Below are positions 23,040-35,652 of a stretch of DNA of 64,000 bases, piece after piece. The translations under genes and the position numbers were made by a program. The stretch comes from Epinephelus fuscoguttatus (Eukaryota > Chordata > Actinopteri > Perciformes > Serranidae). The stretch lies in assembly GCF_011397635.1 (NCBI RefSeq), contig NC_064758.1:18134513-18198512 (forward strand), in the 5' to 3' direction. The notes under the pieces are model-generated. The model had not been told where the DNA came from. It saw only the letters and a list, made by a program, of their open reading frames with translations, and searched no databases. Within the stretch, counting starts at the first letter, position 1, and each line of letters opens with the position of its first letter.

Positions 23040-23560
23040 TTCAGATTTTTTGTGTGAGAAAAACTAGTCATACTACTGTGTAGAAATACTCTGCTACAAG
23101 TAAAAGTCCTGCATTCAAAATCTTAAGTCAGTACAAGAGTACAGTATCAAAGCATCAAAATGTATACTTAAAATAATGTGAGTAAAAGTACTCATGTAGA
23201 TAGGCCAATTTCAGAATCATATATTAGAATTATTGTTAAATACATATGTTCATCACTTGACTGTGGCTGCTGGTAAAGGTAGAAATCATTTAAATTGTTC
23301 TTTAAACTTCTGGGTGGCTTAACCTTCAAGAATATATCATAACCTATTTGCAAATTTGGATTATTAATAAAAAATAAAGTAACTAGCATTTCAGCTTTAA
23401 AAATATATGTAGTGGAGAAAGACAATATTAACCTCTGAAATGTAGTGGGGTAGAAATAGAAAGTAGCACAAAACAGAAGTACTCAAGTAACGTACTAATA
23501 TCTCAGATTTGTACTTAAGCACGGTACTTGAGTAAATGTATTTAGTTACATTACAGCAAT
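23040..23560. repeat. Interspersed repeat with GTACTCAAGTAA motifs
   Basis: The stretch between taf10 and ppih is full of AAGTACT, GTAGTGG and TGAGTAAA phrases, ending TACTTGAGTAAATGTATTTAG. A related, partial stretch with AATGTAGTGGAGT lies at about 24650-25080 inside ppih intron 1. The phrases suggest one dispersed fish repeat family. Exact ends are unclear. Confidence 0.5.
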
Positions 23561-24081
23561 GCGTTTTTCAGACAGTTTAAAAATGTTACTATGCTCGGGG
23601 TAGACATAGGTCACTTATTAGAAAAAATAATTGTAAATATTGATTTAACATAGAATTTTGGTGAATACTATAAAGAAAACATAATGTTGCCAGTCTACTG
23701 TCACCTTTGTTTATTGTCCTGTTAACAGGAGTACTGCTTTTGTCTGCAAAGCTGTTGATATTCTACTGCAGTAAAAATACCACTGCCTATACACGCTAAG
23801 TGTAGAACACAAGTAGACAAATGTAGATAAATGTTAGTTGTTCTTTTTACATCCGAAAGGGTATAGTTAGGTTACCATTAGACGATAAACTAGTGGATTT
23901 CTTCCAGTATTTTCTCTCGCGCTTTTTCGCGAAGGCAGTGTTTTGTCCGTAGCTGCGAGCCGTAGCTTGTCTCTCCTGACCCGCCGTAGGTGCTAGCAGC
24001 GCATATGCTAGGCATTCAAACTACTCGTGTGCTGTGAAGTAGTGCTTTAGTTTTTGCTTAAAGAGCGAAGAAAGTGTGAGA

Positions 24082-27000
24082 ATGTTTCTTCAATCAACAA
24101 ATCCCGTCAACCCCATTGTCTTCTTCGACATAACCATCGCGGGGCAGGTGAGTAGAAGAAAGATTTAGCTAACGTCGATTTTCCTTTCCTGCTAGCTAAC
24201 GGTAACTGTTAACGTTAACGTTAGCATGTCTCACCAACATATCGTGTTTTGATTAATTGTTGTGATCCAGTAAACTACGTCGGTGGTATTTAAACGCCCT
24301 CAGTTTAATAGGCCTACACGTGCCTGATACACAAAATGAACCAAGTGTAGATTCTCCATTCTCTCCCGGTTTATATTGTGGTCTTGTAGTGTACTTACGG
24401 TTAAAGTGGTGGTCTGAGTGTTCTGCTCTTTCAACATTGAGCCCATATACATGCACACAATAATCAGATAACTGTGTATAATCAGGTAATGGTAATAATC
24501 CGGTCTGACGTGTTTACATGCACTTCAGTAATCTGATAATAAGAAAAACCTGGTTTACATGATTCAGTCCTTTAGTTGGATTTCTTCCCAAGTACATGAC
24601 ATACACCTCAAACTTTCTGTTATAGTAGGTACGCATATCCTTGAAAACCCCTACTTAATTTAAAGTACACATGTAATATTAGCAAAATAAAGTATTAAAA
24701 GTAAAAGTACTCATCATGCTGTATTCTTACTGTAGTGTTTGTTTTTATCATTAACAAATACATGTGAGAGCATTCTAATGTGTAGTTTATCAATGTGGAG
24801 CCAATTTTACATACTTTGGGTAGATTTATAGTAAAAGTACTGCAAACTGTAATATACGAGTGTATTGTATATAAACTTTACATAGCACCTGTCACACAAA
24901 GGGGCATAGTATATACGTAAGATAAAATAAAAGTGACAATTTAAACACTGAGAATATAAAATATATTATTTTATGTAAAATCTTTATCTGAAAGGAAACA
25001 AAAGCTGTCAGATTAATGTAGTGGAGTAGAAAGTACAATATTTCCCTCTAAAATGTAGTGGAGTGGGAGTATAAAATAGCAAAACCAGAAAGAAACCAGA
25101 TTAAAGGATATACATGCACCGAATAATCTGACTGTTGGGGAAAAGCTAGATGTGTTTATCCGATTTTTCATATTCAGATAATGGCTTTTATCTGATTAAA
25201 GCATATCGGATCATGCTGTTTACATGACCTGTTGAATAATCTGGTAATTCCAGAAATCAGATAATGATCGGTTTATTGGTGTGCATGTAAACGTGCTCAT
25301 TGTTTTTGACATACTGGTTTATTTTAAATAAGATACTTAATTCGGGTTATGATCTTTAAGGCGTGAGTTATTTTATAAACCATATCAAGGGCTAAACAGA
25401 GTTAACTTTCTTTCAAAGATACTATGCTTAGATATAATTGACTTATATCACGATGTTGTCCATTGCGTAGTTAAAAAAGCTTCATTCACCCTCTGGGTCA
25501 ATCTGTCCCCACACTGACATTTAGCTGATTACATTTTTACAATCTTACCTCTCTTTCTGTTTATTGTAAACTCTTTTCTAAGTTGTTAACAAAAGTAAAA
25601 TATCCTTCACTTGGCCTCCTCACTAGAAACCCATTTCTGGTATTTCAAAAAACTGCAAAATTAAATTCATCTAAAATCTTTGAGGCCATATCAGCCATCA
25701 GCAAGTTCATCAAATAATAGCTACATTAAACCTGAACTGTCAGCCTCTTCGCCTGGTTAACAAAAATTCCCTTTTAATAGAACAGCTGTTTCAGTCTGTC
25801 AAGTTTAGAAAAAATGCATCACTTTACTGTAATGCAGCCTTTAAAAAACAGGAAAGGCAACACTGACAGTACTACAATATTCAAAATCTAAGACGATATC
25901 TTGTCTCATATCACAATATCGATACAATGTCAGTATATTTCCCAGCCCGGAGATGACTTGATTGATTGAATGTAATTGTTACTTCAACTTTAGGATGATT
26001 GAAGTTGCATTCTCCACGTTACATATTCTATCCATGGTCACGTCCAGTTGTGTTCCTCTGTAATCAGCCTCGACATGAAATCCCTTTGTCTCAATTTATA
26101 ATTAATGCAGTTACTAGTTGCCATTTGCCAAAATTATTGGTGTATTGCATGTTGAAATGCATGTAGCAAACTTAATACAGTAGCCCATCCACAACACCAT
26201 TTTTCGTCCCACCATTGGTTTAAATGAGTGGAATGCAGAGGGAAACATAACATACATAACACAGCATAAGCAGACTGTCATCAGTCTGGGATTTTTCTAT
26301 TGGATTTTAAGACACATAGAAACTTTAAAATTCACAAGTGGGGTATTAACTGACATATTTTTTATTTAAGTGTCTTAAGCTTGTGTTATCCACAGACCTT
26401 ATTTCAGCCAACCAACCTAAAACCCATTCAAAAAACCCATTGACTTTGAGACAAGAGAACAGGGACTACAAAATGTTAACTCATTTCCAGGTTTTAGGAC
26501 TCATTACAGGGGCACTCTATAACCTACAGTGACCAAGACAGCTCTGTACTGTCAATAACGCTTTAGTGGTATAAGAAATGTAAGATTTCACTTTGCTAGG
26601 CGTAATAGTTTTAAAATTATTTGTAAAGTACTGGTAAAGCTGAGATTGGTACAAGTTACCATGGTTACACAATGACACAAGTCATTTGGCTGATAATCGA
26701 TACAGAGATAGACATATTTACTTTTCCCCCCCCGCCTAATTTTAGTGATCATCAAGTCTCTTCTGTAGTGGAATTTACATCCTATTACATATGTGTACTC
26801 TCATCATGATGGCCCACCAGCAGATGGAGACACGAAATACCATGTATATAATATTAATTCATTGTGCAAAATAAGAAAAAGCATGTTGGCTGATTCTGAT
26901 TTATTTATTTTATTTATTTTATATTTATTTTAAAGCCACTCTCAGCTGATACCGATGACTTGCTGATATTATCGCTCATCCCTAGTGACAACACTAATGC

Positions 27001-30000
27001 ATACAACTGTATATGTACATGAAAGCATATTAAACGATAGTATGCATATTGTACATTTGATGATTTCTTCATTAGCAGGGGTTTGCGCAGTTGTCATGGA
27101 AGTATACATCACAAAACCCTGAGCACTTTTAGGTTCAGTCATCCATGTTGGACTAAAAGTGGAGGTTCAAAGTTCCTTCTTGACCTTGGAAACAATGTTT
27201 GGGAAAACTATCTCATTAGAAGGTCCATTAGCTTTTGATCATATCACATGATCATCAAGGTCAGGAATAAACTTTGAGCCTCTTCAAATAAATCTATTCA
27301 CATTTAATGTATGTGTAATTCATGTTTTCAAACAAAAAGTAGAAAAATACATGGTTCAGTCAAAGAAAAATTAAGGACTTTTTAAAAAGATATTTGTTAA
27401 ACAGCATTTACACCTGTTTGGGACAGAAAATCCAAAAAGAATAGCTATCAATCATAAGTCAATATAGTTTTTCCCTCAAGACCAAAATTATCTTTGAAAA
27501 GCCTGTACAACAAATATACAAATGATCGTACAAAAAGAATATTTGTGGTGTGATTTCTGCAAATATTTACATAGGTTTAGCATAATGATCACAGCTTTCA
27601 GCAAAACTCCAAAGTACATTTGGAAGTCCAGTCACAGTGTCTGGTTAGCTGCAGCATGTACAGTTTAATTCTTTCCCAAAAGCCTTTCTGTTTGAGCTGA
27701 TGAAGAGCTGGGACATTCATGTCTGTGTCCAGGCTTCAGTTTAAGCATCTAACACACAGGTGAACCACTTACAGATGCTAAGTCAAGTCTTTCTTTACCT
27801 TCTCCTATCATGCTTTTCAGTTGATGTTGGCTGTTGGCTCTTAGGTGTAACAGGTTTATTGTTGACCTCTTCTTCTGTCACACATAGAGGAGAGTGTTTC
27901 TCTTTGCTTTTGATGGGTTAAACACAGCTACAGGCAGTTGCTGCTGTCTTGTTCCTCTGCTCAAATGCCAGTAAACATGCCACAAGCACACGTTTTCTGG
28001 GAGCTGGCTGTATGGTCCTTGCGACTTGCTATTTACCCAAAATACCACACCCATCAGGAAACTGTTGGCGCACTCCAACCACAGAAGGTTAACAGTGATG
28101 TAGGCAGGTACTCCATAGCCTAAGATCAAACAGCCCACAGATACGGTGAGATAAGGCATCCAAAATATACTGAAGCCCAGTGTTAGGCTGAACCACAGAG
28201 GCGGGTACGGCTGGACTGTCTCCTCCAGATTGTTCTCTATGCCACTTTTTGTCTCAGTGCAGTTGGTTGAAGTGAACAACAAATCGCTGCTCTGGTTCTC
28301 TTGTTCTTCCCTCGCTTCAGATAATCTGTCAGCCTCTTTCAACCACTGGGGAATCATTGACCAATAGGGCAGCATGGTACAAATAACTACTGCGAACAGC
28401 CCCAAAATGAAGTAGGTAATCAGTGCAGACTCCTCTACATCACACACAAGGGCCCTTACACCTGTCACATAATCCAGCTCCATCAGATCGGAAGTGGCAG
28501 AAACAAAGGAGTAAAAAACAGCTAGCATCCACACCAGCAAAGTCAGGACAGCATTCCTTATGTATTTACAGGGCATGCTCTGTTTGCAGAGGTTGCTGTC
28601 TTCTAAGCAGTAGTCTAGAAAACCCAAGCATGTCATGGGCAGCGGCAGTGCTTCATATGTTTTCGAGGCCTTAGCCAAGATGAAGCACAGTGACACAAGA
28701 TACCTCTCAGGCCCAAGAAACCACACACCTGCCAATAATAACACCATCACCAAGTCAGCCAAGACGATGGACAGGCTGCACATGCTTAAAAAGGAGGTAA
28801 ACCGCTTCCGGCAGCACAAGTGAAGGGCCACTGCATCCAGTCCTAACTTGAAAAGCATGAGTAACAGGTACTTGTCAGTGTTGTCTGTATGATTGCCAGA
28901 CGCTGCATCCCATTGCTCTATGATGCCCAGCATTTTGACGGTATGGCTACTTTCTGGAGATGCCGCCAACTCAGGCAGCATTTACGATACTGCAACAGCA
29001 CTCGGTTCAAGATGCTCCAGGAAATGCTGTGAATGACAAGATAATATTGATTAGGAACTTAAGCTGTACAAATAATAGACTGCAAGGAATGATTAGAAAA
29101 ATGATGGATGCATGAGTCCACAAGCTTTGGCTGGTCTCACAGGGAGTGAGAAAAATGTAATATATTACATATCACTAATAATCTTCATTTTATAGTAATA
29201 AGTCACTTTAGAATATTACTCTCTGAAATAAGTTATTTATTACACTAATTTTGTATTATTTCCCCCAAAATGATCTCAGAAGAACAAACAGGCATGTTAA
29301 ATGGATTAGGGTCATGTTGTTTCACAGCGGGTAATCAAAACACAGAAGTCCCAGTTTATTACAGTTCATTTTAAATCCAGTGCTACAGTGGTTACCACTT
29401 TGTATTCAAAGGCCCTGCTTGTATTAATAATAGCGTGAAGATATACAACCATTAAATAGCCCAGACCGTTTAAAATAAGGGAACAGCCCTGGACACAGAG
29501 AGGGTCATGCAGGCAGACAATCAAAGTCTAATAATTATGAGGTATGGATCAGTATTTGTAGGCTTATGAAACACTCTGAAAAAATAATTATGTAAGCACA
29601 GCAAACAGAATGGTGGTGCGATTTAGTCACCATGACGAGCCCCAATTAATACACTGGAGCTGAAAGACACACCTGTCAGTTCCCACAAGTTGCAATGGTC
29701 AGCTACAGCAGCACCAGAGAGAGTTATGCATAAGGACAGGATGGTGTTGCTCTGCAGTTGTACGGGGTGTTAATGAAAACCCATCCAACTTATACTGACA
29801 TCACCCAGAAGTGCCGATCACAGGGATGAGGAAAAAACAAACCGCAGGCCAGTTTCTTATTACCGCTGCTTTCAAGCAGCCGTGGGACGCAAAAGCAGAA
29901 TAGGATATGTTGTAGATGTTGCAGGTATATTAATTGAAACATGATAACGCACAGTCCCTGATGTGCTGATCTCTGGCACCCTTCTGTGCCTATAATGTAG

Positions 30001-33000
30001 CGTTTAATGACACAACAACCGTCAAGGGATATTTTTGCTGTTGGCACACTGGCTGGAGCGTAGTGGTTTGGATCAGTGTGGATGAATGAAAAATGAAAAC
30101 ACGTAATGTAATATTGTAAATGTAATAATATCAGTTGGTAATGTGTTATCCCAAACACTGCCAGTGTGTAGGATTTAGTCTAGCGGTGAGGTTGCAGAAC
30201 TGAAACTTCACCCATGTGCGAAGTATATAGGAGAACTACTGGAGGTGTTCTGATACTGATACCAGTATTGGAAATACCTCCTATACTGCCCAAAATGCTG
30301 GATCGGATATCAGCGAATGCACAAGTCTATGCACCAATTCGATACCACGTAATTTAGAGATGAAGTTTAAAGTAGTTTCACACCAGGATAAAACCGCTAG
30401 TTGTGCTGTGCAGCCACTGGCAACTACTGTTAGAGAAATTGTAATGTTAGCCGTTAGCAAAATGTCAAACTAGATGATATAAGAAAAGTTCTGTTATGTT
30501 CACTCTCTGTATGTTTTGTTCGTATGTTGTTGTTGTTTTAACTCAGTGGTACACAATGGAACATCTCTAAGAACTACAGTGGCTGACTTGAAAATGCAAA
30601 TGGCCCTATCTAGAGCCAGTGTTTCATTTGTCCATTCTGGGCTACTGTAGAAACAACATGGTGGATACAACAATTCTTATTTTCAGATAAACTAAATGAA
30701 AACATAGTTATGAATGCTATTTACCATTTCTGCAGATAGATGCCTCTAAATCCAACACAGTGGACCTTTAAGGTTGTAAAAAAAAAAATCTGTATTTTTT
30801 TGGTGGATCTAAAAAGATGTATTTACGTTTTGAAAGATAAACAACTATAACTTTTTGCCTCACAGACAAAATTTAGCTATTGTGTTGAATTTATAAAACT
30901 TGTTGTACCAGTTAAACAATGTGAGATTACATGAAGTTGGTTAGTGTGCTACATGTACATTATCATCACATGTGTAGTATTTATTACCAATTAGTCCTGT
31001 TTGTTATTACACCCCACATGTAAACAAGGGGTGACCAGTGTAGAGCAAATATCACAAATGTCCATCCATATTTGTTTGCCACATTCCCGCCTTACAAAAT
31101 ACAGTAAAGCACTGATAATTCCACTGAACAGTACACTGACAATTACTCATTTGTAAAAGTTATTTCTTGGAAAGTTATTTTCTTTTTTCCCCTGCAAAAG
31201 AAATTCATTGCAGTTTTGAGACACACTTTGGTTCTGAAGTGTGTGTCTTTAAACAGAAACGTGTCATTATCTCACCTATTAGGGCTGACGATATGAAGAA
31301 AATTTGCAGTACAGGACGTTATTGTTGTTAAATATCACCATAATTATATTACTTGCGATAAAATAAACAGATATTTAAGTATAATCAGTTTGCCTTCCTG
31401 CTGCTCTCAATTTAATGCTATAGTCTCTTTCATAATCTTGCGTGACATGTTTATCACACAAGTTGACATTGCAATAACGATGCCGCTTTATTTTTTGCAG
31501 CCCTATCACTTATAAAATCTGGCTTCCTTTTTTTTTATGTTGCATGTTGTCATTTCCATGTCAACATCTTGTAGCAATGGTAATTATTCCAGCAGCATTA
31601 ACACCATCCTGAATTTACAGCATTTTATATTGTCACACTGATGACAGGAGAAGCTAGTTCGAAGCATGTAGCATTTACTTAACAAGTTAAAAGAAATAAG
31701 TGTGACCCTAAACCGTACCTCTGTACTCAGGGTGTCCTAGTCCAGAGAGTCTCAGTAGAGATCCAGTCAGAGGCCCTGCACACTTTCATCAAGACTTGTC
31801 AGTGGACTGTTGTCAGGTGGAGCAGCTCGCTTTGAGGCAGCTCTTGATGGCTCCACCTGCCCATTGTGAATGCAAACAACCAATGGGACACACCTTCTCT
31901 CTGTCTTTAAGGAAGCCTGCTTGTTGACCCTCCTATATGCCCCAGAGGTGGCTGCCTCTTGTGATGTTGATGTACATGTCCTGTAACAGATAATCCAGAT
32001 TGGAAACACAGGTTCTTCAAACAATACTCGTAGCTGAAACCACACCCTGTGACTGGTTTTGTTCACCCTCACCAGATCCCTATACCTTTACACTAGAATT
32101 AGAAAGAAACTGCATCACATGTTATATGTTGAAGGCCTATGGTTTACTAAATACTTCCCTGCCAGACTATAACAAAACCAGCTGCCATACCATGCTTTTA
32201 ATGAAGTCTTCAGTGTGTTGAAAAGTTGGCTCAGTCAGGGTTTTGACCAGCTACTTGCATATACTTCTATGCATGCAGAATTACTTACATTCAGTAGCTA
32301 AGGGGAAGTTGGAAAAGCAGTGTTATGATTCCTTAATAAGTAAAAGCATGTAACTTTTATATTTCCTTCTAATCCAGTCATTTATTTTGATAATACAAAA
32401 TAGACTTAGAAAAAATCTTAATCAAATATAAAGGATGATGAATACTTAATACTTGTCACGAGAGCTTGGCTTGATTTGTTTTCTATGTGCGACTGTTTGC
32501 TCTCAGTGTGAATGTTTACATCCTTATACTTCTAAGTACAAGGAATCTGCAGGGGAGTTAAAGTCCATGTGATAGAGTCGGCTGTTACAGTGTTCCTGTA
32601 GTTTCTTCTCTTGAACATGACTGTTAAATGAAACCTTTCGTTGTGCATCTCAATCAGTTCAGCGTAGGGGTGGTTGATTATATTTGATGTAATGTGGCTT
32701 GTTCCACGTGGGATGTATAAAATGACTATATCGCAAACAGTAATTAGAATTTATGTCCTTTTTTTGTTTTGTTTTTAAAGCCACAGGCACCAACATGAGT
32801 GGTCACACACACTCTCCCGCCCATCCAGACCAGTCTTTACTGGGCGTTGGTGTGTAAGCAGGTGTGGCATGTGTTTTTGTATCGGCAAGGCTCCAGACAG
32901 CGTCTATGAAGCAGCAGTGCAACTTAAGTAATGCGTGAACTGGAGAGCTGGTAGTTTGTTTCTCACTCAGAGTGGATAAATTCATATTTAATGGTACCAC

Positions 33001-35593
33001 TGGAACCGTTTCACTCTACGTTAACTATTAACATATATATGTTGTTCCGCTTTGATATAGTTAATTATAACAATACTTAATTTAACGTTATTATAACAAT
33101 CATTTTACTTCCTTTTTTACTACTTTTCATAACAGTACTTTGACTTCATTATAAAAGTACTTGGTTTAACTTCATTGTAACAGTAGTTTATTTAGTAGTT
33201 TAGCATGTAGCAGTCTACAATAGTTAAGAGCAGATTTCAAAATATCGAGATACATTTTGTGATATAACCTCAAAATATCCTTAGTAACCTCAAGTTCAGT
33301 GCACTTGTCTCATCTTCCTTCCAGTATTTGTTTCTTTTGACATGAAATGTGACACCCTCATTCCAGCATTACAACAAAAGTAGTTCACCACTATGCGTTA
33401 ATCCAAATATAGACATTAGACCCTTAAATCTGTGTATTATCTGATAAGAAACAACATTTTTAAATGTTACACACCGTGTTACCTGTTGTTTGGCACGCCA
33501 CCCTCCAGCCAGAGAAATCCCTCAGCAGATAAAATGTTCTGTGGCTGATGTTTGCTCTGTACCAGCGCTCAGCTTCTGTATTTAATTTCATTGCCTGGAA
33601 ACTAAAAACACACTGTATTGTCTATATGGCAAAGACATGAGAGCCAGTGGGTGCTTGTGCTTGTTTTACTGTGAGTTGTGCGCGTGGACCGTAGGGAGGG
33701 CTGTGCAGTGATGTCATGTGGACAAACCTCTCTTTTTACTGCAGCACAATGTTTGTTTTCACGCACAGATACAGACACCCGGTCATTGTTGTCACAGTCG
33801 GCACTTGCATGTCCGTGTGGGTTGTGGGAGGCCGGGGTGGACAAACACCCATGCTGCCAAACGCACACATGCACACACAGCTCATAGAGGATTTAATGTG
33901 TCGCATCAAGATTGTGGCGTTGTCTCATTTACATCATTCTATTATGTATGCTTTGACCACTGGGAATCAGAACTGAGACAATATAGCTTGTATTGCTGAG
34001 ATGAAACAGAGTCCACTTGATGTTCCCAGCAAAGTCCAGAGAGAACTTGAAGATGTACAAGGATTAATAAAACGTGCGTATGTGCGTGTGTGTATGCAAA
34101 GCCAGAAGTCGGGGGAATAGAAGACTAGAAGAAATCCTATACCAGTTATTCAGTAGAAGTGATATATTTTTGAGCTCAGCGTTGTCTGAGTATAACTGGT
34201 TAGTCCAGATGAGGCCATCGGTGTCATGTAGAGGAGCCTCTGGCAACAGGAATGACCAGTTTCTGTTCACTCTTTGTAGTTTTGACCTGGGGCAACTATG
34301 CGTCCATCTTTTTAGGTCGTCATTGTTTTGTATGTTCACACAATGTTTTGTCATCTGTTTTCCAGGATGTCGGACGCATGAAGATGGAGCTGTTTGCTGA
34401 TGTGGTTCCAAAGACGGCAGAGAATTTCCGGTAAGGGGGAAAATCTGATTATTGGATCACATGGTCTGTTTTTAAAAAATTGAGAGAAAAGAGATTACCA
34501 CAGGTGATATATTAACACAAATTTGACAATTTGACATTTGAGTTTTTGAAAATGTTTCTTACACTTTTCTCATCTTTTACAGGCAGTTCTGCACTGGAGA
34601 GTTCAGGTAAGGCAGTGAAGGGCTGTATTCTTCGATGGTACTCAAACACTACATCACCATCCTGCACACATCGTCTTAACGAGCACTTAAAGTGACTAAT
34701 GGGAGCATCCGTTTTTAAAATTGTTCCAGTATTAAGCAAAACAGTCTGAAATTTATTAGTCGGGGTTAGCGTCCATGTACGCCCACTAAAGGCCAAAACA
34801 CACTGGCGGCGTCATATGACGGTGGCGTCATTGATGCGAGTCAAGTGCCGCCCCCAACACACACAAAAAGCGTCGCGCTGCGGGGCGTCAACCAGATTTC
34901 TATTGCACACTCCAGTCCGCCAGGCTGGGAAGTACAAAATAGCGCTTTTTCAAGGGCGGTGACGCTGGAAAAACAGGACAATAGCGTGAAGTGCCGCAGC
35001 GCAGCACGTTGACGCACGTCGAGCCCCCGCTGGTGTGGGTTTGTAAATAGAAAATAATGGGGGCAGCTGTTTTGACGCGTGTCGTACGCCGCCGGTGTGT
35101 TTTGACCTTTAGAGTGCTTGCTTTTGACACTGACATAAGCGTCTGACACCATAATGAAAAGACCTTACAAAGAGATCTAATGTTTTGTCTTTACCTTTTG
35201 CTTGATCCAGTCTGTCTGTTATTGCGTCTAACCCAGTCTTGGTCAAGAGGAAGTCTCATTCTGAAGTCTTGTGAGTTAAGTTGTTGGATCAATGCGATAA
35301 CAAACAGACGGGATCAAGCGAAAGGTAATGAAAAATGTTTTATATTTCCTTTTAATAATATCATAATTTCAGCACAATTCCCAGTTTGAAAACTAAAGAA
35401 GTTTCCCCTCAAGAAATCTGATTGGTCCCAGCATTTGGTAGCAACCAGATTCTTCAACCATGAAAATGAGAAACTGGTTTTCCTTTGCCAGATTAAAGGA
35501 TGGGGAGAAACCTGATTGACATAAAAGGTTTCTGCTGGAGACGCCTACTTATTTCACCACATAAGTGCTTAAACAGGTCTCTGAAGGGTATTT

Positions 35594-35652
<59 letters not shown>

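Noticed and set aside
26670-26985. Possible further hAT relic ending in TCGCTCATCCCTAG
   Set aside because: Only one plausible terminus was visible and no target duplication, so boundaries could not be supported.
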